A DNA stretch of 63,472 nucleotides from Pedosphaera sp. (GTDB lineage Bacteria; Verrucomicrobiota; Verrucomicrobiia; Limisphaerales; UBA1096). The DNA is taken from contig JAKUOU010000023.1 in NCBI GenBank assembly GCA_022451065.1, positions 1 to 63,472 of the forward strand, written 5' to 3'. The notes below the pieces were generated by a model that saw nothing but the letters and a program-made list of their open reading frames with translations, was not told where the DNA came from and made no database searches. Shown one piece after another: positions 50,510-59,646 of the stretch. The position numbers and the translations under genes were made by a program. Numbering within the stretch: position 1 is the stretch's first letter; every line of letters starts with the position of its first letter.

Positions 50510-52371
50510 ACGAAGCCGCCGTCAGCAGCACCGCTAACTCGGCTCTCATCACCTTCGCGATCTACCTGCTCGGCGTCTTTTTCCTTGCCTGGCTTTCGAG
50601 CCGGGTCCGGCGAAGAAGGGAATTTATGGGTGAATATTTCCTCGGCAGCCGCAACCTAGGCCTATGGGCCTTCGCGCTGACCTTTGCGGCGACCAGCGCC
50701 TCGGGTGGCAGCTTCATGGGCTTTCCGTCGTTGATCTATACACACGGCTGGGTGCTGGCGCTGTGGATTGCCAGCTACATGCTGGTGCCACTCGTCGGCA
50801 TGGGGCTGCTGGGCAAACGCGTCAATCGGCTCGCACGCCAGTCCGGCGCAGTAACGATTCCCGACCTGATTAAGGCGCGTTTCAAATCCGAGACTGTCGG
50901 GATGCTTGCCACACTGCTGGTGCTATTTTTCATGTTCTTCTATCTACTCGCCCAATTCAAGGCTGGCAGCAAAATCATGACCACCCTGCTTGAGGACGTC
51001 GCCATCTATCAATCGGCCGTCAACGCCGTCGGCAGCACGATCGACGGACTACCATGGATCGGCAGTGCAGAACCGGACTACGTGCTGTGCCTGCTGGTAT
51101 TCGCGTTCTCGGTGATCGTGTACACGGCGTTTGGAGGCTTTCGCGCGGTGGTATGGACCGACGTCATGCAGGGCATCGTCATGGGCATCGGGGTGATCAT
51201 CCTGCTTTTTCTTACACTTGGCCAAGTGGGCGGACTCAGGAATGCTACCGAGCAACTGAAAGAGATGACACCTCCCGAGACCGGCGTCGGCATCATCACG
51301 CTTGGCCAAGGTCAAACCGAAACGATCACTCTGCCCAAAGGCGCCTGGCTGCGCCTGGCAGACGGCGGCATCGCCCGGTTAGCCGAGCAGGCCAGCCTGG
51401 CCAAAGGTGAGACTCAAGCCGAAGCCAAGCTGCTAAAGATCACAACACCGGCTGAAGTGGAACGAATCCCGCCGACCAAGTTTGCTTTCCCCGTCAGTGC
51501 CATATTCACGGCAGACGAAACCAAAGGCTACGGCCGAGGGCGCAAGGGCGTTTACGTCAGTGCGCCGGGGCCGCATCCGGAGAGTGAAGACGGTTTCCTC
51601 AACGTATGGGTTGCGATCAGCTTCTTTTTCTTTTGGGCCTTCGGCTCCGCCGGACAGCCGAGCAACATGGTTCGCCTGATGGCGTTCAAGGGCACCAACA
51701 TCCTGCGAAACGCCATCCTCACCGTGTCGATCTACTACACGGTCATCTACCTGCTGTTGGTCGTGATCTTCTGCTGCGGCCGGATCCTGCTGCCCGGCAT
51801 GGAGGTGGATTCGGATCGCATCATGCCGGAACTCGCCGCCAAGGTCACCAGCAACGCCGGCGTGCCTTGGCTGGCCGGCCTACTGCTCGCGGCGCCGTTC
51901 GCCGCCGTGATGTCCAGCGTGGACAGCTTTCTTCTGATGGTCTCCTCGTCGGTTGTGCGGGATATTTACCAAAACCGGGTGAACCCCAGCGCCAGCGAAA
52001 GGCAACTCAAACGGCTCTCCTACCTCGTGACGGCGGTGGTAGGGACACTAGCCATGCTGGCCGTGCTAAATCCGCCTCAATACCTGCAGGACCTGATCGT
52101 GTTTGCCACCAGCGGCTTGGCCGGCTGTTTCCTGATGCCGGTGCTGCTTGGCCTTTATTGGCCGCGGATGAGCGCGATGGGGGCCATCGCGGGGATGTTA
52201 GGTGGCTTGGGCTGCCACCTCTTGCTTTACATCGCAGGATACTTGATCGAGGACAAATTCACTGCCTACCAGCTACTGGAACTCAATCCCTTTATCTGGT
52301 CCTTGACCGTATCCGGCCTATTGGGCTGGTTCTGCTCGCTGCGCCAAATAAAAACGCCAAAAAACAACTAA
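50506..52371 (+). CDS. sodium:solute symporter (SSS family) with an extended loop
   Basis: 621 residues with about 13 membrane helices. The second helix is followed by YFLGSRNLGLWAFALTFAATSASGGSFMGFPSL, typical of the family, and SVDSFLLMVSSSVVRDIYQN near helix 8 carries the sodium-site Ser/Ser/Asp. It resembles PanF-type transporters. Unusual: a loop of about 125 residues (about 245-370), apparently hydrophilic and strand-rich with TLGQGQTETITLPKGAWLRLADGG, sits between two helices. The context (ridA, D-serine dehydratase-like gene, small subunit) suggests import of an amino acid such as D-serine; this is inference. The next gene starts 161 bases later. Confidence 0.93.
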   Translation: MNEAAVSSTANSALITFAIYLLGVFFLAWLSSRVRRRREFMGEYFLGSRNLGLWAFALTFAATSASGGSFMGFPSLIYTHGWVLALWIASYMLVPLVGMGLLGKRVNRLARQSGAVTIPDLIKARFKSETVGMLATLLVLFFMFFYLLAQFKAGSKIMTTLLEDVAIYQSAVNAVGSTIDGLPWIGSAEPDYVLCLLVFAFSVIVYTAFGGFRAVVWTDVMQGIVMGIGVIILLFLTLGQVGGLRNATEQLKEMTPPETGVGIITLGQGQTETITLPKGAWLRLADGGIARLAEQASLAKGETQAEAKLLKITTPAEVERIPPTKFAFPVSAIFTADETKGYGRGRKGVYVSAPGPHPESEDGFLNVWVAISFFFFWAFGSAGQPSNMVRLMAFKGTNILRNAILTVSIYYTVIYLLLVVIFCCGRILLPGMEVDSDRIMPELAAKVTSNAGVPWLAGLLLAAPFAAVMSSVDSFLLMVSSSVVRDIYQNRVNPSASERQLKRLSYLVTAVVGTLAMLAVLNPPQYLQDLIVFATSGLAGCFLMPVLLGLYWPRMSAMGAIAGMLGGLGCHLLLYIAGYLIEDKFTAYQLLELNPFIWSLTVSGLLGWFCSLRQIKTPKNN

Positions 52372-52532
52372 ATCTGGTTTTATCCGCTCTGCTCAGTTGT
52401 ATTCCGTCCCTACCTTCTGAGTAACCTAATTTTGCGATATTTTTTGTTTGTATTGAGATATTCCTCAGAATATTCTTCTCCCCGAAGCAAAAGATTTTCA
52501 TCATCCAACTAGAATTTTAAACTGAGACTTAT

Positions 52533-53420
52533 ATGAAAAAATCCAATAAACAGGCATTTACGCTAATCGAACTGTTGGTGGTCATCGCGATCATCGCAAT
52601 CTTGGCCAGTCTGCTCCTGCCCGCCCTGGCCAAGGCCAAAAGCAAGGCAACCGGCATCCACTGCCTCAATAACAACAAACAAATGGGTTTGGCCTGGTTG
52701 ATGTACTGTGAGGACTTCGACGGTTTTATGCCGCCCAACCAAAACGGAGGAGGGTCCCGAGGCTGGGTAAACGGTTGGATTACCTTTAACTCCAACGCAT
52801 CGGACAACACTAATATCCTATGGCTTGTCGGAACAAGAAAACAAGTTGGGCCATTGTATCCCAAACTTGGGCCATACACGACGGCAGCTGGCATATACAA
52901 ATGCGCTGCGGACACCTACACCTGTAAAATGGGTAGAAAGATATTGCCACGGGTTCGCAGTAATTCCATGAACGGATTCATCGAGGGCGGAGCCTATGGT
53001 ACGGGCGGTAAAGGACAACGAGGCGCACGCGGAAGCACCTGGTACGGCGGGCACAAGCCCTACAACAAACTGGCTGATATCACCGGCAAAAACCAAGCCG
53101 GCCTCTTCGGCCAGGGCGTTACAAGTCCGTCACAATTGTGGGTGTTTGTGGACGAGCATCCCGACAGTATCAACGACGGCTGGAACATTATGAATCCGAC
53201 CAGTGATGGCAGCTGGGTTGACCTTCCTGCCAGTTATCATAACGGAGGCTGTGGTTATTCGTTCGCCGACAACCACGCCGAAATTAAGGTTTGGAAGGAC
53301 AAAATCCCCAGGACAGAACCAGTACGCCAATCGTCTCGTAACGGCTTTTCAAACGCAGGTAAGCGTAGGGGATACAACGATTACTGGTGGGTCATTGAGC
53401 GATCTACATCGAAGCTCTAG
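52533..53420 (+). CDS. prepilin-type protein, tandem copy 1, 295 aa
   Basis: [17 protein letters not shown] gives a short basic leader, the cleavage site before Phe, Glu5 and a pilin helix. The globular part starts [29 protein letters not shown]. The tail has [22 protein letters not shown], where Asn replaces Gly of the H-X9-DG motif. It is the first of three tandem paralogues (with 53780 and 54741), which share the same start, helix and tail plan. The group is probably exported or assembled by a type II secretion/pilus-like machine encoded elsewhere. Confidence 0.9.
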   Translation: MKKSNKQAFTLIELLVVIAIIAILASLLLPALAKAKSKATGIHCLNNNKQMGLAWLMYCEDFDGFMPPNQNGGGSRGWVNGWITFNSNASDNTNILWLVGTRKQVGPLYPKLGPYTTAAGIYKCAADTYTCKMGRKILPRVRSNSMNGFIEGGAYGTGGKGQRGARGSTWYGGHKPYNKLADITGKNQAGLFGQGVTSPSQLWVFVDEHPDSINDGWNIMNPTSDGSWVDLPASYHNGGCGYSFADNHAEIKVWKDKIPRTEPVRQSSRNGFSNAGKRRGYNDYWWVIERSTSKL

Positions 53421-53779
53421 GCCGTTACCAATTTAGCCTGCCAGTTCGGCACGCAGTAAGTCGACCAGGGGGAAAAGGAGCCAAGTCCGAATGGACTTGG
53501 CGTCACGGGCAGCATGCTGTGTGAAAAAAAGACTTCACTTCACTCAAAGTCAAAAATCACAGCAAACGCCTGAATTTGGGGAGCCATTTTAGTTTCCGAA
53601 AGGATTGCAATAAGCTAGGTTTCTGCCGCGTCTGTTGGATTCAGTACGGCCCAATACCGACACCGACTCCAGCATTCTGCAGAATTTTATAATTATTTGT
53701 AACTTTCTGCTCAATCAATAGAAATAGTAGGTAGGTCTTATCTGTCAATTTTTGCGCATATTAAACTCACTTTATTTTC
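53421..53779. other. spacer between pseudopilin copies 1 and 2
   Basis: 359 bases with no convincing gene. It contains a 9-bp hairpin at 53480-53501 and the palindrome CAGCATGCTG at 53510-53519. It is AT-rich from about 53540 onwards, where the promoter of copy 2 probably lies. Confidence 0.6.
53480..53501. repeat. 9-bp perfect hairpin GCCAAGTCC-GAAT-GGACTTGGC
   Basis: Stem arms 53480-53488 and 53493-53501 with a 4-base loop. On the plus strand no T-tract follows; on the minus strand TCCTTTTCCCCC follows, so it is at best a poor terminator. It could instead be an RNA-stabilising or REP-like hairpin at the 3' end of the pilin transcript. Confidence 0.6.
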
Positions 53780-54604
53780 ATGAAAACATCCAAGAAAAAG
53801 GCGTTTACGCTGATTGAACTGTTAGTCGTCATCGCAATCATCGCCATTCTGGCCGGCATGCTTTTGCCTGCCCTGGCCAAGGCCAAGAGCAAGGCAACCG
53901 GCATCTCATGTCTCAGCAACAGCAAGCAATTGATGCTGGCATGGATCTCCTACTCCGGCGACTTTAATGGTGAATTGGTACACAACACCCACGGTGGGGA
54001 AGCACAAAGCAACAATGCCCGCTCCCGATATGCCCAATGGATCATGGGCTGGCTGGACTGGGGCCTGCGTCCCGACAACACCAACGTGCTCCACGTGACT
54101 GATAAACGTTATGCCAAACTTGCTCCCTATCAGGGAAACAGCAAAAACCTGGTCCACTGCCCGGCGGACAAGTATGTCAGCAATACGCAAAAGAAGAAGG
54201 GATGGTCCAAGCGAGTCCGGACTTTCTCGATGAACTCAAACATGGGACAAGGCAACAATAAGCTTTGGTATGGCGATCGGTATCATCAAATTTACCTGAA
54301 GGAGGGTGACATTACTGATCCATCCAACAAATGGGTGGTAGTGGATGAGCATCCGGACAGCATGAACGATGGCTGCTTTTTCACCAACATGACGACCCCC
54401 AACCCGAGTTACGTGGATCTGCCTGGCACAATGCACAATAATGCCGCCGGGTACGGCTTTGCAGATGGCCATTCCGAAATTAAGAAATGGAACCACGAAA
54501 TGAAGAGCGCCATAACCTTCAGTCGCGGTTGGTCACCCAAGGGCGCCGGAGCCAAGGCAGACTGGTTGTGGCATCAGGAACGTTCTGCTGCACCAAGAAA
54601 ATAG
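53780..54604 (+). CDS. prepilin-type protein, tandem copy 2, 274 aa
   Basis: [18 protein letters not shown] leader and helix; then [45 protein letters not shown] and [13 protein letters not shown]. The tail [19 protein letters not shown] is an exact H-X9-DG. Compared with copy 1 it is 21 residues shorter; the core is clearly related. The region just upstream is AT-rich (TTATCTGTCAATTTTTGCGC). Likely surface- or secretion-related function. Confidence 0.9.
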   Translation: MKTSKKKAFTLIELLVVIAIIAILAGMLLPALAKAKSKATGISCLSNSKQLMLAWISYSGDFNGELVHNTHGGEAQSNNARSRYAQWIMGWLDWGLRPDNTNVLHVTDKRYAKLAPYQGNSKNLVHCPADKYVSNTQKKKGWSKRVRTFSMNSNMGQGNNKLWYGDRYHQIYLKEGDITDPSNKWVVVDEHPDSMNDGCFFTNMTTPNPSYVDLPGTMHNNAAGYGFADGHSEIKKWNHEMKSAITFSRGWSPKGAGAKADWLWHQERSAAPRK

Positions 54605-54740
54605 AGGGTAAGCCTGATTAAAATTCAGCAATTTAAGTCAAATCCTTTTGGGTTTGCCGCATTTTTTTGTAGAAAAATGCCTTCAAATAGAACAGCGTTG
54701 TCCAAGCCGCTAAAAGTACATCGCCAGAGAACTGATTTTT

Positions 54741-55586
54741 ATGAAAAAATTAAGGAAACAGGCATTTACGCTGATTGAACTGCTCGTGGTCATAGCGATC
54801 ATCGCCATTCTGGCCGCCATGCTCCTGCCCGCCCTGGCTAAAGCTAAAGCCAAGGCACACGGCATCAGCTGCATGAACAATAACAAGCAAATGATGCTGG
54901 CCTGGCGTTTTTTTGCGGAGGACAATGAAGACAGGCTAGTCGGCGCCGCCTCTTGGAATTTTAAGGGAAGACAGGTTCCTAACTGGACCGGGGGGAGTTG
55001 GTTGACGCTCAACAACAAACGGGATCCCAACAACTGGAACCACTCCACCTATACCTACAGAAGCCCCCTATGGCCCTATTGCGGCAAAAGTACCGCGATC
55101 TGGAAATGCCCCGCCGACTACACCACCGCCATCAATAATAAGGGTAAAGCCGTACCCAGGATTCGCAGCATGTCGATGAGCAACTGGGTCGGCGGCCCGG
55201 GCTGGAATGCCTCCGGGTCGTGGTATCCACAGAGTTCGAGCGGCTGGAAAGTATTCACAACCCTGTCGGACTTCACGGACCCCGGCCCATCGGACACTTT
55301 TGTACTGGTCGATGAACGGGAGGACAGCATCAATGACGGCTATTTCGTCGTGGATATGGCCGGTTATCCTGACCGAACCATCAAGCTAGTGGACTACCCT
55401 GCCAGTTACCACAACCGGGCGGCCGGATTCTCGTTTGCTGATGGGCACGCTGAAATCCACAAATGGCTCGACAAGCGAACCACACCGCCGATGAGCAAGA
55501 CGGATCGTCCGCTAAACGTCTCCATGGCGAACAACAAGGACTTGCTCTGGATGATGGAGCACAGCACCCGAAAAGTCGGACGCTGA
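54741..55586 (+). CDS. prepilin-type protein, tandem copy 3, 281 aa
   Basis: [17 protein letters not shown] leader and helix with [27 protein letters not shown], the same order as in copies 1 and 2. A middle part [22 protein letters not shown] is specific to this copy. The motif [18 protein letters not shown] corresponds to the DEHPDS region of the others. The tail [19 protein letters not shown] is an exact H-X9-DG. The upstream region has a weak AT hairpin (54659-54680). It is followed by the triple-fusion gene after 133 bases. Confidence 0.9.
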   Translation: MKKLRKQAFTLIELLVVIAIIAILAAMLLPALAKAKAKAHGISCMNNNKQMMLAWRFFAEDNEDRLVGAASWNFKGRQVPNWTGGSWLTLNNKRDPNNWNHSTYTYRSPLWPYCGKSTAIWKCPADYTTAINNKGKAVPRIRSMSMSNWVGGPGWNASGSWYPQSSSGWKVFTTLSDFTDPGPSDTFVLVDEREDSINDGYFVVDMAGYPDRTIKLVDYPASYHNRAAGFSFADGHAEIHKWLDKRTTPPMSKTDRPLNVSMANNKDLLWMMEHSTRKVGR

Positions 55587-55719
55587 TTCCCGCCAAAAGC
55601 CCGCTCGCAGTGGCAGATTTTTTTGCGCTTGCACAGTCGCTTGGCTTCATTTTTTTTGTCCCAAAAGCATCCACCGTTGACCATTGCCAGCTAAAACCGC
55701 AGTCTCTGCCGCCGGTTAT

Positions 55720-57894
55720 ATGCAGCATACAATCTTGTTCATCTGCACTGGCAATGTCTGCCGCAGCCCGATGGCCGAGGGCCTGTTCAAGAATCTTGTC
55801 GATCAAAACAAGGCAGACCTCATCGTGATATCTGCCGGCGTGGGCGCCCAGAACGGCCAACCGCCAAGCGAGAACGCGATCCGTGCCATGCAGGATCTCG
55901 ATATCGACATCTCCCCGCAGCGTAGCATGATGATGACTGCCGCAATGGCCTCCGAGGCCGACATGATCATCGGCATGACGCACGGCCATATCGAGATGGT
56001 CAACCTCATGTTTCCTCATACGGCAGAAAAGACCTTTCTGCTGCGAGAATTTGATGACTCCCTGCCCCTGCACGAGCGGGAAATCTCCGACCCCATCGGC
56101 TGTTCCTACGAGATCTACTGCCAATGCCGCGACCAGATTCGTGAAGGCATCGATTCGCTTTTGAAATTCATTCAGAAAAACGATGGACCGATTGTCGGCT
56201 CGACGCAACCGATGGTGGAAATGGCCCTCGGCGCAGACCACGCCGGCTACGGGCTAAAGAAAATCCTGGGGAATTACCTAGGGGAAAAAGGCATCGCGTA
56301 TACCGACTTCGGTTGCAACTCGGAGGACAAAGCCGACTACCCAGACTTCGCCCGTGAGGTGGCCCAAACTGTGGCCGACGGGCAGAGCCGACTTGGCCTG
56401 CTGATCTGTAACACCGGCATCGGCATGAGCATGAGCGCCAACAAGGTGCCCGGCATAAGGGCCGCGCTCGCACATGACGAGCAAACCGCCCGGCTCACCC
56501 GCCAACACAACAACGCGAACGTCCTCTGCCTCGGGGCCGCCGCAACGGATGAGGCCTTGGCCAAGAGCATCCTCGACACGTTCATCGAGACCCGGTTCGA
56601 GGACGGCGGCCGCCACGAGCGGCGGGTGAACAAGATGGAGCCTGATGCCGACTCGGCAGCCAGACAGCTACACTCGGTGGATGCCGAGATCGCTCAGGTG
56701 ATCCGCGCCGAGACCGACCGCCAACAGGAAAACATCGAGCTAATCGCGAGCGAAAATTTCACCAGCCCGGCTGTCATGCAGGCGCAGGGCTCGGTGCTCA
56801 CCAACAAATACGCCGAGGGCTACCCGGCCAAGCGCTGGTACGGCGGCTGCGAGCACGTAGATGTCGCTGAGCAATTGGCCATCGAACGCGCCCGACAGCT
56901 TTTCGGCGTCGAGCACGCTAACGTGCAACCCCACTCCGGCAGCGGGGCCAATATGGCTGTTTACTTTTCCGCGCTCCAACCGGGCGACAAGATCCTGACC
57001 ATGGACCTGTCCCACGGCGGACACCTCACCCACGGCAACAAGGCCAACTTCTCGGGACGATTCTACGCGGTCACCCACTACGGCGTGAACCAGGAAACCG
57101 AACAAATAGATTATGACGAGCTGGCCAAAGTAGCAGCCAAGGAAAAACCGGCCATGATCACGGTCGGGGCCAGTGCCTACCCACGCGTCATCGACTTCGA
57201 TCGCATGGGGCAAATCGCCCGCGGGGTGGGTGCGCTGCTGCTGGCCGACATTGCCCACATTGCGGGACTGGTTGCCGCCGGCTTGCACCCCAGCCCGGTC
57301 GGCCATGCTGACTTTGTCACCACAACCACCCACAAGACCCTGCGCGGACCCCGGGGCGGGCTCGTTCTTTGCGGCGCGAAACACGCCAAGGCGATCGACT
57401 CCCAGACCTTCCCCGGCATTCAGGGCGGCCCGCTGATGCACGTCATCGCGGCGAAGGCGGTTTGCTTCAAGGAGGCCCTCCAGCCAGCCTTCGCGGTGTA
57501 TCAGGCCCAGGTCGTGACCAACGCAGCGGCCTTGGCCAAGGGCTTAGCCAAAAACGGTTTCCGGCTCGTCAGCGGCGGCACGGATAACCACCTGATGCTG
57601 GTGGACGTCGGCTCCCGTGACATGACCGGCAAGGAATGCCAGAGCGCGCTCGACGAGGCCGGCATCACAGTCAACAAGAATACCATCCCCTTTGAGACGC
57701 GTTCCCCCTTCCAAGCCAGTGGGATACGGATTGGTTCACCCGCCGTAACCACGCGCGGCATGGGCGAGCCCGAGATGGCCGACATTGCTGATATGATTAG
57801 CGAGGTGCTGTTCGACATAAATAATGTTGACAAACAGGCCGCCGTCAGGCAGCGTGTCCGGCAACTGACCGCAGGATTCCCCTTGGTATATTAA
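55720..57894 (+). CDS. triple fusion: LMW phosphatase - ribose-5-phosphate isomerase B - serine hydroxymethyltransferase
   Basis: One uninterrupted frame of 724 residues from ATG 55720. (1) Residues 1-160: LMW protein phosphatase with P-loop C9-T-G-N-V-C-R15 and the acid Asp in ISDPIG. (2) Residues 168-305: RpiB, with [24 protein letters not shown] (Cys230) and the normal end [14 protein letters not shown]. (3) Residues 306-724: GlyA, with [33 protein letters not shown], the PLP Lys539 in [14 protein letters not shown], and TNDHxLxxVD-type [10 protein letters not shown]. Each domain is complete. The phosphatase resembles YwlE, but Val13 replaces the Thr needed for arginine-phosphate specificity. 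RpiB acts in the pentose-phosphate pathway; GlyA makes glycine and methylene-tetrahydrofolate. Internal ATGs at M168 and M306 could also give separate proteins. rho follows. Confidence 0.92.
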   Translation: MQHTILFICTGNVCRSPMAEGLFKNLVDQNKADLIVISAGVGAQNGQPPSENAIRAMQDLDIDISPQRSMMMTAAMASEADMIIGMTHGHIEMVNLMFPHTAEKTFLLREFDDSLPLHEREISDPIGCSYEIYCQCRDQIREGIDSLLKFIQKNDGPIVGSTQPMVEMALGADHAGYGLKKILGNYLGEKGIAYTDFGCNSEDKADYPDFAREVAQTVADGQSRLGLLICNTGIGMSMSANKVPGIRAALAHDEQTARLTRQHNNANVLCLGAAATDEALAKSILDTFIETRFEDGGRHERRVNKMEPDADSAARQLHSVDAEIAQVIRAETDRQQENIELIASENFTSPAVMQAQGSVLTNKYAEGYPAKRWYGGCEHVDVAEQLAIERARQLFGVEHANVQPHSGSGANMAVYFSALQPGDKILTMDLSHGGHLTHGNKANFSGRFYAVTHYGVNQETEQIDYDELAKVAAKEKPAMITVGASAYPRVIDFDRMGQIARGVGALLLADIAHIAGLVAAGLHPSPVGHADFVTTTTHKTLRGPRGGLVLCGAKHAKAIDSQTFPGIQGGPLMHVIAAKAVCFKEALQPAFAVYQAQVVTNAAALAKGLAKNGFRLVSGGTDNHLMLVDVGSRDMTGKECQSALDEAGITVNKNTIPFETRSPFQASGIRIGSPAVTTRGMGEPEMADIADMISEVLFDINNVDKQAAVRQRVRQLTAGFPLVY

Positions 57895-58044
57895 AAGTTC
57901 CCCGCTGGATTTCACTCCGTGGGATTGTTGGTATTTGCCTTGGACAGGGCAAAGAATAGAAAAACCGACGTAGTATCCCACGCATACCCGATGATTTAGT
58001 TGGGGATTTCGACTGTCGTCCAATAGGAGGGTTCTTGCCCAAAA

Positions 58045-59508
58045 ATGAAAAACACAGGTCATAAAAACAGAGGGAGTAAAGGCTCCCGCAAGAAAAAATC
58101 TACCGGATTGGCCGCCACCGAGGCCGCCGCCATTCGTAACAAGTACCTCCGTGCCTATGGCGAAACACCCTCTCCAGTAGAAACATCCACCCCCGACGAC
58201 AAGGACGAGACATTGGAAGAATCCACTTTAACAGAAAAACCAAAGGGAGACTCCGTGAACATGAGCCAGTTGCAGGCGCTCGAGATGCCTGAACTGAACA
58301 AGATGGCCAAGAAACTGGAGATCCCCAACTACGGCTCGTTGCAGAAGAACGAATTGATCTTCCAAATCCTGCAACGCAACGCCGAGAAAACCGGCGTGCT
58401 CTACACCGAGGGGGTCCTCGAGATCCTGCCGGAAGGGTTCGGCTTTCTCCGGTCCGAAAGTTTCAACTACCTGCCCTGCCCAGAGGATGTTTACGTTTCG
58501 CCGTCACAGATACGCCGGTTTGACCTCCAGACAGGCGATATCATCTCTGGGGAAATCCGGCGCCCGAAGGACAGGGAACGATTCTTTGCCCTCGTCAAGG
58601 TGGCCTCCGTGGGTCACGAGGAACCGGAGGCCGCCAAGGACAAGATTCATTTCGACAATCTCACGCCTCTCTTCCCGGAGGAGCGCTTCCTCCTCGAGAA
58701 CGACCCGGAGGAATATTCCACCCGCGTGATGGACCTGGTCTGCCCGATAGGCAAGGGCACGCGCGGCCTGATTGTCGCGCCGCCGCGTACCGGCAAGACG
58801 GTGCTGATGCAAAATCTGGCCAACGCCGTCATCAAGAACAATCCCGAGGTGTACCTGTTCATCCTGCTGATCGACGAGCGCCCGGAGGAGGTCACCGATA
58901 TGACCCGCACCTGCAGGGCCGCCGAGGTGGTCAGTTCCACCTTCGACGAGCCGCCCGAGCGCCACGTACAGGTGGCCGAGATGGTCATCGAGAAGGCCAA
59001 GCGCATGGTCGAGCACAAGCACCATGTGATGATCCTGCTCGACTCTATCACCCGGCTAGCCCGCGCCTACAACACTGTCCAACCCCACTCCGGCAAAATT
59101 CTCTCCGGCGGCGTGGACGCCAACGCCCTGCACAAGCCCAAGCGCTTCTTCGGTGCGGCCCGGAACATCGAGGAAGGCGGCTCACTCACCATCTGTGCCA
59201 CCGCCCTTGTCGACACCGGTTCGCGGATGGATGAGGTCATTTTCGAGGAATTCAAGGGAACAGGCAACATGGAGGTGCACCTCGACCGCTCGCTGGTCGA
59301 TCGCCGCATCTTCCCCTCCATCAACGTCGAGTTGTCAGGCACCCGCAAGGAGGAACTGCTCTACCATCCGCAGGAACTGCCACGCATCGTCACGCTGCGC
59401 CGCGCACTCACCGGTGTTCCGCCGGTTGAAGGCATGGAATTGCTACTCGGCAAGCTGAAAAAAACCGAGAACAACATCGAGTTCCTGCTCAAGATGACGG
59501 TGGACTGA
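58045..59508 (+). CDS. rho: transcription termination factor Rho
   Basis: Hexameric RNA helicase that ends transcription. Of 487 residues, the first 75 form a basic, low-complexity extension ([13 protein letters not shown], then an acidic part), which is longer than in E. coli Rho. The Rho N-terminal helix bundle ([20 protein letters not shown]), the cold-shock RNA-binding domain ([14 protein letters not shown]) and the ATPase with Walker A APPRTGKT (Lys251), [13 protein letters not shown] and [11 protein letters not shown] follow. The Q-loop/R-loop region [20 protein letters not shown] is intact. AGGAGG at 58025-58030 is 14 bases from ATG 58045, further than usual. The 150-base leader may serve in autoregulation, which is known for rho. 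Confidence 0.97.
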   Translation: MKNTGHKNRGSKGSRKKKSTGLAATEAAAIRNKYLRAYGETPSPVETSTPDDKDETLEESTLTEKPKGDSVNMSQLQALEMPELNKMAKKLEIPNYGSLQKNELIFQILQRNAEKTGVLYTEGVLEILPEGFGFLRSESFNYLPCPEDVYVSPSQIRRFDLQTGDIISGEIRRPKDRERFFALVKVASVGHEEPEAAKDKIHFDNLTPLFPEERFLLENDPEEYSTRVMDLVCPIGKGTRGLIVAPPRTGKTVLMQNLANAVIKNNPEVYLFILLIDERPEEVTDMTRTCRAAEVVSSTFDEPPERHVQVAEMVIEKAKRMVEHKHHVMILLDSITRLARAYNTVQPHSGKILSGGVDANALHKPKRFFGAARNIEEGGSLTICATALVDTGSRMDEVIFEEFKGTGNMEVHLDRSLVDRRIFPSINVELSGTRKEELLYHPQELPRIVTLRRALTGVPPVEGMELLLGKLKKTENNIEFLLKMTVD

Positions 59509-59646
59509 TCCACCTCACGAAACAACCCTTCTTCCAGTCAGAATAGTATTGGTGGTCTGCATCAAGATTAATTGCTTCACTCACTCTGATAGCTTCCGGT
59601 AGTTCGCGCACTCATTTGAGGCACCAAGCCCACCAAGGAGATCCGT

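Noticed and set aside
55684..55719. TTG start 12 codons upstream for the triple-fusion gene
   Set aside because: The phosphatase fold begins at [12 protein letters not shown], so ATG 55720 is the better start.
57894..58045. Leader of rho considered as riboswitch
   Set aside because: Only a short TTGCC/GGCAA hairpin is visible; nothing matches a known riboswitch core.
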